Positions 17,354-26,676 of a stretch of DNA of 64,000 bases are shown here, one piece after another. The stretch lies in the NCBI RefSeq assembly GCF_002234615.1, contig NZ_NMQW01000002.1:1-64000 (forward strand), written 5' to 3'. Within the stretch, counting starts at the first letter, position 1. Each line of letters begins with the position of its first letter. The position numbers and the translations under genes were made by a program. The notes under the pieces were generated by a model. It was given only the letters and a program-made list of their open reading frames with translations. It searched no databases and had not been told where the DNA came from. This DNA is from Paenibacillus rigui (lineage in GTDB: Bacteria; Bacillota; Bacilli; Paenibacillales; NBRC-103111).

Positions 17354-18835
17354 TTAACGATTCGCCGTTATGGAAGGGATCATTTGCGGCTGGCCGTTGG
17401 CCGTCTGAAAAATCATTTTCTCCGTCAGCTCTACAGTTCGTTCACTCCCCAGCATGTGAATCCGATTCTGTTCGGGTGACAGCATATATAGCTTGCCTGA
17501 TGAATCAGCATATACCTTTCCCTTCACATTGCTGTATAGCTTCTGGGCTGTACCGTCGGCTTGCACCTGCACCACATCCGCGGCTGTCCCATCCCAATCA
17601 TTGTCTGATGCAAGCACAAGTACAGACCCATCCCGTAAACCTGTCAATACACGAATCATGGGAGCGCCCAGCAGCTCATGGATGGAACGGACATTGCCAG
17701 CTTTATCGATATGCCACAGATGCTGCTCATGTCTGGAGTAATAAGTATGTGTTTCACTCTGCTTGTACGCGCTGGAGAACCAATAGGAGCCGTCGGATGC
17801 CGAAACCAGTCTGTAAAATAAGTTATGGTCCAAGGAGGTCACTTGACCTGCATGCTCAAGGAGTAGAATGGATCCGAGTCCAGGCAATGAGGTGGATATG
17901 CGGATAAGACGGGATGCACCTAGCGGGATAACCGTATCTTCCAGCTCCATGTCCTGTTCTGTGAACGTTCGGGATGGGATGGAAGCATTCGCTTCGCTCA
18001 GAAGCGAATGTATGGACAGCAGCTTCACCTGGCCTAACAGAATAGCATCTCCTTCCATCCGCGTTTGCCCGCTTTGCGCCTCGGGATGTTTTTCCATGAC
18101 CCTTAGGCCTTGATCCTGCGTATGGGGAGTGTTAACCTCATCAGAGGCTGCTTCAAGCATGCCCGTTAGCGACTTCGGGATCTTGATTGTCCCGTAAAGA
18201 TTCGTGCTGACATATAAATGCGACTCGTCGTCAGTCACGATGCCTCTCATGATATATGCGTTGTTTCCCGAAATGAGGCGGAACCCTTGCACTGCATTCC
18301 AGGCAGTCGCCCAGCCGAATTCGTCATGTGCAAATCTCCAGGTTAATGGAAAATACGTGATTCCGCGAAAGGAGAGGATCGGATACGGCTCCTCGTCGTT
18401 ATGTACCTGCTTGCCATTGACTGAAACGGGATAATCCGCAAGCTGAGCCTGATACGTTTGATTTAGGTCGTTAACCTTTTCGCCGGTCTCCGGTCCGGCC
18501 TCGGGTTGGCTCTTACCGTCTTCTTGCCGAATGGACAGTCCTTCACGCTCATTCCAATCCAGCCGGAGACCAAGTCTCTGACTGTTATCCCAAGTCATGG
18601 GAAGATATGTTACGTCTTGATACACAATAGGCGGATACGGGTTATACTCTACTAGAGGAGAATAAGCATTGACACTTACAGGAAAAGCGGGAAGATGCAC
18701 CCTGACCTCATGAGATGAGGCCTCTGCCGTTGCTATCGCACTCAGACATAAAACGGCTGCTGTCATGAAGGTTACCGCCCAGCATCTTTTGACAGAGACA
18801 ACCGACTTCCCCGCCCTTTGAAGGATATCATTCAA
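17354..18835 (-). CDS. Exported protein with copper-amine-oxidase-like stalk repeats
   Basis: The 493-residue product has a signal peptide ending near AEASS (about residue 40). Two copies of the stalk-like motif follow: VSVNAYSPLVEYNPYPPIVYQDVTYLPMTW and VSVNGKQ-EEPYPILSFRGITYFPLTW, near 50-90 and 135-170, typical of Paenibacillus surface proteins. The rest contains repeated LxxxDG/DGSVLVL units resembling a beta-propeller that reads values along a cell-surface protein. The start is TTG 18835, with GGAGG 9 nt upstream; the frame back to 18856 contains that ribosome site. No copper amine oxidase catalytic domain is present. Ligand or function unknown. Confidence 0.7.
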   Translation of the reverse strand: MNDILQRAGKSVVSVKRCWAVTFMTAAVLCLSAIATAEASSHEVRVHLPAFPVSVNAYSPLVEYNPYPPIVYQDVTYLPMTWDNSQRLGLRLDWNEREGLSIRQEDGKSQPEAGPETGEKVNDLNQTYQAQLADYPVSVNGKQVHNDEEPYPILSFRGITYFPLTWRFAHDEFGWATAWNAVQGFRLISGNNAYIMRGIVTDDESHLYVSTNLYGTIKIPKSLTGMLEAASDEVNTPHTQDQGLRVMEKHPEAQSGQTRMEGDAILLGQVKLLSIHSLLSEANASIPSRTFTEQDMELEDTVIPLGASRLIRISTSLPGLGSILLLEHAGQVTSLDHNLFYRLVSASDGSYWFSSAYKQSETHTYYSRHEQHLWHIDKAGNVRSIHELLGAPMIRVLTGLRDGSVLVLASDNDWDGTAADVVQVQADGTAQKLYSNVKGKVYADSSGKLYMLSPEQNRIHMLGSERTVELTEKMIFQTANGQPQMIPSITANR

Positions 18836-18942
18836 AAAAAAGCGCCTCCTTTGCAAGCTATCTGCAAATAAGACGCCTTCGTATTAAAAAAGTTGCAGCA
18901 TCCGAATCGTTTCAATCTCCTTACTACGGCTTGCCCTGCCGC

Positions 18943-19692
18943 TTATTCCTCATATATCATTTTGCGGGTCATTCCCCCGTCGATCATGACGTTCGTTCCG
19001 GTAACGAAACGATTATCCGGATGCGTTAAATAAAGGCATGCACGGGCAATATCGTCCGGCCTCCCTACTCTGCCTGCAGGGTGCTGCGCATGATCGCTTG
19101 GTTTCAATGCGTTATAGTCTCCTGTCTCAATCCAACCTGGACTGATTGCATTAACTTGAATCTTATCCGGTCCCAGGGAGACTGCTAGCGCGTGAGTCAG
19201 CGCGACAATGCCTCCTTTGGAAGCAGCATAAGCTTCGGAGCTCGGTTCGGACATAAATGCTCTTGTCGATGCGATATTAACGATCGAGCCCCCCGTCTCT
19301 TGCTTCTTCATGAGCTTGGCCGCCTCCCTGGAGCAGACGAACGTGCCCCGAAGATTCGTGTTGATCACGTAATCCCAGTCCTTCAAGGAAAGTTCATACG
19401 GAGACACCCACCTGCCTAATCCCGCATTATTGATCAATATGTCCAGTCGACCGTGGTGGTCCGTAATTTGTTGAAAGCACGCCTCAAGCTGCTCTGGCTT
19501 GCTTACATCCACGATATATTCAAAGGCTTCCGCGCCTGCCTCCCGTATTCGCTGTACCGTATGCCGAAGCCGATCCTCTTCGCGGTCTACAACGATCAAA
19601 CAGCCACCCTGTTGGGCATAAGCTATCGCAATCGCTTGGCCGATGCCTTGACCTGCTCCGGTCACCATAATCACTTTTCCTTGAAAACTCAT
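18943..19692 (-). CDS. Short-chain dehydrogenase/reductase (SDR)
   Basis: This classical SDR has 249 residues. The NAD(P) motif TGAGQGIG lies at about 11-18, DVS near 62, NNAG near 88, catalytic Ser in NIASTRAF near 140, and YAASK with catalytic Tyr and Lys near 153-157; the C-terminal GTNVMIDGGMTRKM is typical. An Asp (DREED, about 36) after beta-2 suggests NAD rather than NADP preference. It probably oxidises a sugar, polyol or fatty-acyl alcohol; the substrate is not deducible. GGAAGGAAGG lies before the ATG. It is adjacent to lplJ (53 nt) in the same direction, so possibly co-transcribed. Confidence 0.88.
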   Translation of the reverse strand: MSFQGKVIMVTGAGQGIGQAIAIAYAQQGGCLIVVDREEDRLRHTVQRIREAGAEAFEYIVDVSKPEQLEACFQQITDHHGRLDILINNAGLGRWVSPYELSLKDWDYVINTNLRGTFVCSREAAKLMKKQETGGSIVNIASTRAFMSEPSSEAYAASKGGIVALTHALAVSLGPDKIQVNAISPGWIETGDYNALKPSDHAQHPAGRVGRPDDIARACLYLTHPDNRFVTGTNVMIDGGMTRKMIYEE

Positions 19693-19745
19693 TGTGTCTG
19701 CCTTCCTTCCGATGAAAGAAATGATTGATTATCGTTGTCGTATTC

Positions 19746-20741
19746 TTATTCACTCTGAAAAAGCATATCCAGCCACTCTTCCTTCGTCACCGGACCAAAG
19801 TAATAGGTTAAATCGATTGAATTCAGCACCTTCGCCACGGCAGCCGCTTCGAACCTTACGCCAATCAGCTTGTCTGCGACATCCTTCGCTTCTCCCATAC
19901 CGAAGAAATCGCCATAGATGTGCATACTCCGAATAAGACCTTCCTCTACCACCAACTGGATATCAAAGGTGCCTGCACTGAGCCGCTTCATTTGACGGAC
20001 GTTAAATACAGGAGAACGGCCATAATTCCAGTCCCAGCTGCGGTAACGTTCTTCAGCAATTGTATGTATGCCCGCCCAGTCCTGGTCCGTCAGCTCATAC
20101 CGTTCTATCGCCTCGCCGCCGTATATCGATTCCAGGAGCTTGCTTCTGAACTGTTCAATCGTCAGCGGCTCCCGGATAAATTCCGAGATGTTCGCGACAC
20201 GGCTGCGGATGGATTGGGTTGCTTTCGTCTTGAACTTCTCCGGGTTGACCTTCAACGCCGACACGACATTTTCAATCTCCGAAGCAAACATCAGCGTGCC
20301 ATGGCTGAACATTCTGCCACGGGTTGAAAACTGGGCATTGCCCGATATTTTACGCTCTCCGACCTGAATATCATTGCGGCCTGTCAGTTCTGCTTCAACG
20401 CCAAGCTCTTTCAAGGCCTTCACAACCGGTTCCGTAAACTTCCGGTAATTATGGAACGATTTTCCGTCATCACGGGTAATAAAACTGAAATTCAAGTTGC
20501 CCAAGTCATGATAGACGGCCCCGCCTCCAGACAGTCTCCGGACGACATGAAGCTGCTGCTGTTGCACGTACTCTGTGTTAATCTCCTGAACCGTGTTCTG
20601 GTTCTTGCCTATAATAATGGACGGCTCATTTATATAGAACAGCAAGTAATCGTTCTCTGGAGGAAGCTGACGGAGTGCATATTCCTCTATAGCCAGGTTG
20701 ATGGTCGGATCGTTTATATTCTTGTTATCGATAAACAGCAT
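19746..20741 (-). CDS. lplJ: Lipoate--protein ligase
   Basis: The 331-residue enzyme attaches free lipoate, after adenylation, to lipoyl domains of 2-oxoacid dehydrogenases or GcvH. Motifs seen are RRLSGGGAVYHDLGNLNFSFI (about 68-90), the catalytic Lys region GRNDIQVGERKISGNAQ (about 121-137) and HGTLMF (about 148). The C-terminal accessory domain (about 250-331) is complete. GAGGAGGGG precedes ATG 20741. Length and motifs match B. subtilis LplJ (331). It is a housekeeping scavenging enzyme and is located upstream of the SDR gene. Confidence 0.93.
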   Translation of the reverse strand: MLFIDNKNINDPTINLAIEEYALRQLPPENDYLLFYINEPSIIIGKNQNTVQEINTEYVQQQQLHVVRRLSGGGAVYHDLGNLNFSFITRDDGKSFHNYRKFTEPVVKALKELGVEAELTGRNDIQVGERKISGNAQFSTRGRMFSHGTLMFASEIENVVSALKVNPEKFKTKATQSIRSRVANISEFIREPLTIEQFRSKLLESIYGGEAIERYELTDQDWAGIHTIAEERYRSWDWNYGRSPVFNVRQMKRLSAGTFDIQLVVEEGLIRSMHIYGDFFGMGEAKDVADKLIGVRFEAAAVAKVLNSIDLTYYFGPVTKEEWLDMLFQSE

Positions 20742-20826
20742 ACCGTTGAACCCCTCCTCATACTATCGTGGTTCAAGGGTACCACAAATCGGCTATTGAT
20801 CAAAGATTCCCCCTGCTTTCCCACGC

Positions 20827-20873
20827 AAAAAAAAGACAAAACCCCCACGACTCTAGAAATAGCCGCGGGGGTT
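20827..20873 (-). terminator. Terminator of the YCF48-like lipoprotein gene
   Basis: AACCCCCACG pairs with CGCGGGGGTT (one wobble). In the minus direction TTTTGTC and eight T residues follow. Confidence 0.85.
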
Positions 20874-20892
20874 GCCGGTGTTCAAAGTAATT

Positions 20893-22140
20893 TTATGGCT
20901 GTTTGGGCTTGTCGAAGGTATGCACTGCTTTCCAATGCTGCCCGCCATCTGCAGTCGTATACAGAACGGACGGATTCGCTGCGTCCTTGCTAATGAGCCA
21001 ACCATTTTGCGGATCGCTGATCGCAAGCATCGCTCCGCTCGAGCCGGGAATTTGCTCTTTCCCGTTCACCCAGGTCTTGCCACCATCCGTCGTGTAGCCC
21101 ACGGTATTCGGATTATCGCAAGCAGGACAATAGCCTCCCATGAACGCCGCCTTGGGATTGACTACGTAGAGCTCGCCCGGCTTGGAGCCTGCGTTCTTGG
21201 TCCCTGTATAATCCGCTGGAAACCCTGGAGCAGGACCGGCGCCGGCTGTAGAATTCGAAAGCACGGGCTGCCAGTTTTTCCCGCCATCCGAGGAGTGGAA
21301 CAGCGAGTATGACGTTTGGGACATGCCCGAATCGCCTATCAGCTCAACCCACACGTCATCTGCACCGGCAGAACGAATGACTGTACCGTTCAGGAAAGTC
21401 GAGGTATCCCGGCTCAGGACGGTAGTCCAAGACTTCCCGGCATCCGTTGTCCGTTTCACAAGAATCTTTTTATCTTCTGCCGTCACGGCCCAGCCGTTAG
21501 TCTTGTCGTGGAAGTAAGCATCGCCAACCATATGATCGGGAACCGCTAACGATTGCCAGCTCTTGCCGCCATCCTTGGTGTACGCATTCGCAGCAAACCC
21601 TTCCTGCTTGGAAACAAAATGAACGAAGCCCGGATTAGGAAGCGGCCCTACCGTCGTCCATTGAGCTCCCCCGTCGGAAGTTTGAATGAGCTCCCGCTTT
21701 GTGCCATCCGCGGACTTCTCAATCATTCCCCAAGCATCCTGACCGTTTAGCGCAAAAATTTGGGCAATTTTGTCCTTGCCGCTGTACTGCATTTTCCACT
21801 GCTTGCCTCCGTCATCGGTACGGGCAATCCCCCCGTCTCCGCCTACCCAGCCCGAAGACGGATCTATAGCGCGTACCGCAGTCAAATGGCTCATGAGTCC
21901 ACTTTCCGATACAGGCTTGGACGGCTGCTGATTGGTACTTCCGTTCACATTGCCGGTGCCTTCTGAAGAAGCGGCATCTCCCGGTTTTCCTTGTTCGGGT
22001 GCGTTCGTCTGACCGCTTTGCTGTGCGTTTGGCGCCGGATTTACGCTGGCAGGTGCCGGATCACTGCTGCACCCCGCTGCGAAGCTCAGAAAAAGAATAA
22101 GAAAAAGCAACGCGATCGGTTGTTGTATTGCACGGTTCAT
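20893..22140 (-). CDS. YCF48/HCF136-like beta-propeller lipoprotein
   Basis: The 415-residue lipoprotein has a signal peptide ending LSFAAGC (Cys24), a low-complexity Pro/Asn/Gly linker (about 28-85) and then six to seven repeats of the TDDGGKxW/TSDGGxQW type. Those are BNR/Asp-box units (GKSW and DGGKNW) as in the photosystem stability factor YCF48 and sialidase propellers. It is anchored outside the membrane. The start is ATG 22140, with GGGAG 9 nt upstream; the frame back to 22218 has no ribosome site. It lies 98 nt after germination operon 2 and may be read from it. The role is unknown. Confidence 0.75.
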   Translation of the reverse strand: MNRAIQQPIALLFLILFLSFAAGCSSDPAPASVNPAPNAQQSGQTNAPEQGKPGDAASSEGTGNVNGSTNQQPSKPVSESGLMSHLTAVRAIDPSSGWVGGDGGIARTDDGGKQWKMQYSGKDKIAQIFALNGQDAWGMIEKSADGTKRELIQTSDGGAQWTTVGPLPNPGFVHFVSKQEGFAANAYTKDGGKSWQSLAVPDHMVGDAYFHDKTNGWAVTAEDKKILVKRTTDAGKSWTTVLSRDTSTFLNGTVIRSAGADDVWVELIGDSGMSQTSYSLFHSSDGGKNWQPVLSNSTAGAGPAPGFPADYTGTKNAGSKPGELYVVNPKAAFMGGYCPACDNPNTVGYTTDGGKTWVNGKEQIPGSSGAMLAISDPQNGWLISKDAANPSVLYTTADGGQHWKAVHTFDKPKQP

Positions 22141-22238
22141 CCCTTTCCACTCCCTGCTGTTCAAATTATGCATCTCCATATCAGACGCAGCTTGAATCCT
22201 ATTTGTTGCACTATACAATCAGTTCGGTGTCGTCTTCT

Positions 22239-22436
22239 TTAGTAAAACCAATTCCCGACTAAGCCGAAGGTTCCAATAACGAGATTGATCCATCCTAACC
22301 ATTTGGACGTCTTATATTCCTTTTCCATCCCCCGTTTCTTATAGCGGTTCACATCAAATTGCAGAACGAACCAGCCGGATAAGAGGAGCAGAAACAGGAT
22401 GAAGTTCATATAACTGACCACAACACCGGTAAACAT
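22239..22436 (-). CDS. Small two-transmembrane protein, last gene of germination operon 2
   Basis: The 65-residue protein has two helices (about 3-25 and 46-63) joined by a basic loop (NRYKKRGMEKEYKTSKW). It lies 47 nt downstream of gerC2 on the same strand. The start is taken as ATG 22436 because GGAAGG is 9 nt upstream; an ATG at 22445 directly abuts that site. Like the 82-residue protein in operon 1 it occupies the place of modulating D-type two-helix subunits. The link is topological; I see no sequence match between the two. Confidence 0.5.
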   Translation of the reverse strand: MFTGVVVSYMNFILFLLLLSGWFVLQFDVNRYKKRGMEKEYKTSKWLGWINLVIGTFGLVGNWFY

Positions 22437-22483
22437 GGCATTCATCCTTCCTTAGCGGGTGCTCTAGTGTTTAACGCTCCGTC

Positions 22484-23716
22484 TTAAGTAGCTTTCATTC
22501 CGATCCGCCGAACATGAATATCTACGCTGATATCCACCTTGAGCCCGCTATATTGCTCCTGCCAATGCTCTTCGGTTTTAATATGCTCATTCCAATATTT
22601 AGGCAGCTTGGCACGAATATGCTCACCGAAGCCAAAGATGTCAGAGCTGACAGCCTGTGTCTTGACAACCAACTGCTTGTAGCTTTGCATGGCAATCTTA
22701 TCCAATTGGAGCTCAATGTCCCGAACAAGCGCCTCATTAAGTGTTACCGCTTCACTGCTTTTACTGAGCAGATTGCCTTCAATAATGACACGGACATTAA
22801 TGTGCGGCTTCCCATCCTGCAGACTTACTTTAAATGTGGATTTGCGGGTGCGGCTTTGAAACATGAAATAATCGGATGAACCCTTTGGCTTGACATAACT
22901 CTCCCCGCCGCCTTCCCTGACCCCCATAATACCCATATACAATATAATTTCTCTTGGGTCCGTGACCGAAACCAGCTTGTCCCCTCTAAAAAGGGCAAGT
23001 CCGCTAATCTGGACGTTGTCATTCTCCATCATTTCCATATAAGGTAAATACCCTTCTTTGCCTTTGGCCGAAACGGAGCTCCAGAATATACCCAGAAAAT
23101 CGTTGGGGAACCGGCCCATTTTGACTGCCTGGTCCATGGTCGTCATCAAGTATAGAGTCGGGACTCGTTCCAGTTGGGGGGATGCATGCATGATATTGGC
23201 TGCCTCTCCCTTGCAGATCACCATCCAGTTCGTACGCCGAACCTCTGGATTCCGTCGGAAATAATCGTTCAAATTTTCGATTCCTTTGCTTGCGACCACC
23301 TCGGATACCACAATGATACGCAAATGCCCGAAGAAGAGTGGGCGCGATACTCTTTGCTGAAGAACGTTGAAGGCATCCGCCACCGTATGTCCAACCGCTT
23401 CGACAACCCATACCGTCTTCTGACCGCCGCCTCCGCCTCCGCCTTCCCCCGGTCCTAACGGGATTCGGCCAGGAACAGCAATCTGTACGGTAACCTTGAT
23501 AATATCCGTCCCCAACACTTTCATATCCTTATTGGCTGGGTGGGAGACCGCTTCATTCGGCTTCGTGTGTTTCTCCTTGGCCTTATCGATCCCAATTCCC
23601 AATACAACCGCCCTTTCCTCAATCTCCATCCGGTCCCAACAGCCAGCAAGAATAGGAAAGACGGTAATGACAAGAAGGAGAACACTAACCGTCTTGTTCC
23701 GTCGCTTTGCTGTCAT
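22484..23716 (-). CDS. gerC: Spore germinant receptor lipoprotein GerC, operon 2
   Basis: The 410-residue Ger(x)C-family lipoprotein has signal peptide and lipobox ILAGC with Cys26, then CWDRMEIEERAVVLGIGID, the family N-terminal signature. A run of seven glycines near residue 95 lies in the linker between the N-terminal domains and is unusual for GerC. The C-terminal SDIFGFGEHIRAKLPKYW segment (about 370-388) matches the conserved end. The start overlaps gerB2 by 32 bp, which means coupled translation. GAGAGAG precedes ATG. Confidence 0.9.
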   Translation of the reverse strand: MTAKRRNKTVSVLLLVITVFPILAGCWDRMEIEERAVVLGIGIDKAKEKHTKPNEAVSHPANKDMKVLGTDIIKVTVQIAVPGRIPLGPGEGGGGGGGQKTVWVVEAVGHTVADAFNVLQQRVSRPLFFGHLRIIVVSEVVASKGIENLNDYFRRNPEVRRTNWMVICKGEAANIMHASPQLERVPTLYLMTTMDQAVKMGRFPNDFLGIFWSSVSAKGKEGYLPYMEMMENDNVQISGLALFRGDKLVSVTDPREIILYMGIMGVREGGGESYVKPKGSSDYFMFQSRTRKSTFKVSLQDGKPHINVRVIIEGNLLSKSSEAVTLNEALVRDIELQLDKIAMQSYKQLVVKTQAVSSDIFGFGEHIRAKLPKYWNEHIKTEEHWQEQYSGLKVDISVDIHVRRIGMKAT

Positions 23717-24812
23717 CGAGCTCTCTCCTTTTCTTCCGCACCATCGCTACGACCAGCAGCAATAGCGGGTAGACGATCGTGATAAATAGTCCGGTTCGGG
23801 AAACCCACTGAATAATATGGTACATATGAAGAATGTTTTGCGGAATCATCGCCAGTACGAATAAGTAAGGCATAATAAACAAGGAAAGCATCTTGTGATC
23901 CCTCAACCGAAACAGTTTGCTGATGGCCCGGATCGTAAAATAATAACTGGAAAACAAGGTCGTGAACACCGCAGTTACCCACACGGCGAGAAATGCGGCG
24001 TCCAATCGTTCCAGCACGTTCCCCGGCAGCGTCGTGGTTTTGGCAAGCTCCAGGGTCGGCCATAGCAGCAGCTTCGTCTCCTCCTGTCCAAATACACTGA
24101 CCGTCGCGACAACAATGGATAAATAGAGACCTCCTGCAATGAACATTCCCCAGAAGCTGGCCTGCATCGCCCGGTCCGGCCTCCGCATCGCTGGAATCAC
24201 GATCGTATAGATGAATGTTCCTTGAAACAAGCCGGCAATCGTAAGCATTCCTTTGATCATGTTGCCCTGGCTTGCATCATTTCCATAAATAGGAAGGAGA
24301 TTAATAACCTCCGCATTTTTCAATGAAAAGGCCACGATGAGAATGACCGGGAACACGAGCAGCGGTAAGTAGAAGTTATGTATGTAAGCGAAGGTCGTGA
24401 CGGTGTTGCGGGAGGAAAAGGTCGCCAGCAGCAGCATCACAATGACCGTGACCTCCAGCGGGGTTCTTTTCAAAACCGTCGTAATCACGACTTCACCGAA
24501 TTCCCGTGCCGTCAAGGAGGTCAGGACCCCGAAAAAAATAATAATCATCACACAGCCTAACCAGGCAAACCATTTGCCTATAATTTCCTCGCTGTATTGG
24601 ATGATGGATTGGTTCGGAAAGCGCATGCCCAGCTTCGTAATGGTCCACAAGCCAACCGAAGCAATCAGTATGCCAAGAAAAGTGACAAGCGGCGCCCCGG
24701 TACCTGCGGCACGAACGGCAAACAAAGGCAGAGGAAGCACCCCGACCCCGATAATCGTACTAATCAGAACGGCTGCCGCTTGGATCATCGTGATCTGACG
24801 AGGATATTCCAT
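23685..24812 (-). CDS. gerB: Spore germinant receptor subunit B, operon 2
   Basis: This 375-residue Spore_permease-family protein has ten helices and the N-terminal QITMIQAAAVLISTIIGVGVLPLP segment characteristic of the GerAB group. The start is ATG 24812, where GGGGG is 8 nt upstream and inside the end of gerA2; the overlap with gerA2 is 53 bp. It is the presumed ligand-binding subunit. Its sequence clearly differs from gerB of operon 1 (helix 1 is MIQAAAVLISTIIG against MAVLLIFFTIGDM), so the two receptors may answer different germinants. Germinant identity is unknown. Confidence 0.9.
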   Translation of the reverse strand: MEYPRQITMIQAAAVLISTIIGVGVLPLPLFAVRAAGTGAPLVTFLGILIASVGLWTITKLGMRFPNQSIIQYSEEIIGKWFAWLGCVMIIIFFGVLTSLTAREFGEVVITTVLKRTPLEVTVIVMLLLATFSSRNTVTTFAYIHNFYLPLLVFPVILIVAFSLKNAEVINLLPIYGNDASQGNMIKGMLTIAGLFQGTFIYTIVIPAMRRPDRAMQASFWGMFIAGGLYLSIVVATVSVFGQEETKLLLWPTLELAKTTTLPGNVLERLDAAFLAVWVTAVFTTLFSSYYFTIRAISKLFRLRDHKMLSLFIMPYLFVLAMIPQNILHMYHIIQWVSRTGLFITIVYPLLLLVVAMVRKKRRELDDSKATEQDG

Positions 24813-26478
24813 CTTGGTTCCCCCATTTCTCATTTCCTACTTTAAGCGGATCTAACGTATTGTGCGTCGGTTTTTGCATCTCTCCTGCAACTTGATCCCC
24901 TACACGCTGGGGATTCGGCGAATGCAGCATGGAGGGTCTCTTTTTCATAGAAGAAAGCGGTGCGCGCATAACGGTATCCTTCATCCCTTGGAAGTTGCCC
25001 GGGATGACAGGACTCAAATAAGGAACGCCGAAGGAGCGCAGCGACAGCATATGGTTCGCAATAAGGATCAACCCCGCCATCACCCCATACAGGCCGAACA
25101 TCCCCGCTGCGAATACAAGCGGAAAGCGGAGCAGCCGAAGCGCCAAAGCCGCATTATAAGCCGGCGTTGCAAAAGAACCGATCGTGGTCAACGCGATCAC
25201 GACGACGGTAATCGGACTCACGAAGCCCGCAGCAACGGCCGCGGTTCCGATGACAAGTACCCCTACAATCGACAAAGCCCCGCCGATTTGCTGCGGCAGC
25301 CGCAAGGTCGCTTCCCGAAGCACCTCCATGGAGGCTTCCATAATCAGAACCTCCACAACGGAAGGAAACGGAACACCCGCCCGGCCGCCGGCTACCGCAA
25401 CCGCGAATTCGGTAGGAATCAGTTCGGGGTTAAATGAAATGATAGCAACATATAGAGAGGGCGTGACCAAAGAAAAGGCAAGCGCCAGCAATCGTGCCAG
25501 CCGAATAAAGCTGACCATCACAAACCGTTCCGAATAATCTTCTGTCGTTTGATAAAACTGGCTGAATACACTCGGGGCAATTAACGCAAACGGAGAACCG
25601 TCAACGAGAACGATCACCCGGCCCTCCAGCATATTGGCTACCGCCTTATCCGGTCTTTCCGTATTCTGGATTTGAGGAAAAGGTGTGAAATGACTGTCCT
25701 CGATAAATTGCTCCAAGTAACCGACGTCCAGGACCCCGTCGATATCGATACCGGATAAACGGCTGATCACCTCTTCTACCAGCTCATTATTGGCAACCCC
25801 GTCCAGGTAGCATACCGCCACCTTGGATTTGGTCACCCGGCCGATCTTCATACTCTTGATGCGAAAAGCTGCCGTTGGAAGACGATACCTCATGAGAGCT
25901 ATATTCGTTTCCAAGTTCTCGATAAAGCCTTCCCGCGGTCCACGGATGACCTGCTCCGTCTGCGGCTGGGTAATGCTGCGCATCGCAATGTTACACGACG
26001 GGAATACGAAGGCTTCGTTCATTCCCTCGATAAATACGAGGGTATATCCTCTTAGCAAGGATTCCATCAGCTTATCCATGTCGCTGTCCAGCTCGCCTTT
26101 GCAGTGATAGAGCGTGTCGTGAAGAAGCACCTTTTTCAATTGCTCCGGCTCCAGGCTTACTCCTTCGAATCGAGCTGGAGGATGCATGAGAGGCTTCAAT
26201 ATATCTGCACTCACGATATCCGGATCGATCATACTCGATAAGTACGTCATCACCGCTTTATATTGACCCAACGCGTCAAATCGCCGCAGCTTGAAATCTT
26301 CCGTCGAGCCCAGCATCTTCTCCAAGAACTTTATGTTGGCTTCCAAGCGGCTGCTGATCAGATGTTTTTGAGGTTGGTCTGGTGGTGCTGTGCTGCTTGT
26401 GGCCTCGTTTCTTGTCCCCCCTTGACGGGCAGCATGGTTCCGTGACTTTCCATATTTCATTTTTTGCCAAAAGAACAT
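24760..26478 (-). CDS. gerA: Spore germinant receptor subunit A, operon 2
   Basis: The 572-residue GerA-family protein is about 70 residues longer than GerA of operon 1. The additional parts are a Pro/Ser/Gln-rich N-terminal extension (about 15-45) and a polar C-terminal tail after residue 525 ending in SSSDHDDPSGSRSD. The conserved VIRGPREGFIENLETNIALMRYR and SLYVAIISFNPELIPTEF segments lie near 205 and 340. Helices occupy about 320-500. The start is ATG 26478 with CGGAGG 8 nt upstream. It is the first gene of operon 2. Confidence 0.92.
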   Translation of the reverse strand: MFFWQKMKYGKSRNHAARQGGTRNEATSSTAPPDQPQKHLISSRLEANIKFLEKMLGSTEDFKLRRFDALGQYKAVMTYLSSMIDPDIVSADILKPLMHPPARFEGVSLEPEQLKKVLLHDTLYHCKGELDSDMDKLMESLLRGYTLVFIEGMNEAFVFPSCNIAMRSITQPQTEQVIRGPREGFIENLETNIALMRYRLPTAAFRIKSMKIGRVTKSKVAVCYLDGVANNELVEEVISRLSGIDIDGVLDVGYLEQFIEDSHFTPFPQIQNTERPDKAVANMLEGRVIVLVDGSPFALIAPSVFSQFYQTTEDYSERFVMVSFIRLARLLALAFSLVTPSLYVAIISFNPELIPTEFAVAVAGGRAGVPFPSVVEVLIMEASMEVLREATLRLPQQIGGALSIVGVLVIGTAAVAAGFVSPITVVVIALTTIGSFATPAYNAALALRLLRFPLVFAAGMFGLYGVMAGLILIANHMLSLRSFGVPYLSPVIPGNFQGMKDTVMRAPLSSMKKRPSMLHSPNPQRVGDQVAGEMQKPTHNTLDPLKVGNEKWGNQDGISSSDHDDPSGSRSD

Positions 26479-26523
26479 GCTGTCCACCTCCGGAGGTCGC
26501 CATTCGGTTGACCATTTTTTGTT

Positions 26524-26554
26524 TAGTATAGCCTGTAGGGCTATCCCTTATGTA
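26524..26554 (-). promoter_or_regulatory. Sigma-G-like promoter of germination operon 2
   Basis: On the minus strand TACATA is followed 18 nt later by TATACTA, close to forespore sigma-G consensus (TGnATA, 17-18 nt, CATACTA). The spacer contains AGGGATAGCCCT. It lies 46-76 nt before gerA2. The first base of each element differs from consensus. Confidence 0.45.
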
Positions 26555-26625
26555 AACTACCTACTATAACAACCAGTAACTTCCACACCTTTTCGCCGGC
26601 CCTCCTAAGAAGGTAGTCGAAGAAA

Positions 26626-26662
26626 TAAAAAACAAGAGAAAGGATTTGCTCCCTCCTCTTGC
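26626..26662 (-). terminator. Terminator of the oligogalacturonate lyase gene
   Basis: The minus strand CAAGAG...CTCTTG stem has a purine-rich loop and is followed by TTTTTTATTTC. It lies about 14 nt past the stop at 26677. Confidence 0.7.
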
Positions 26663-26676
26663 CTTTTAACCTATGA

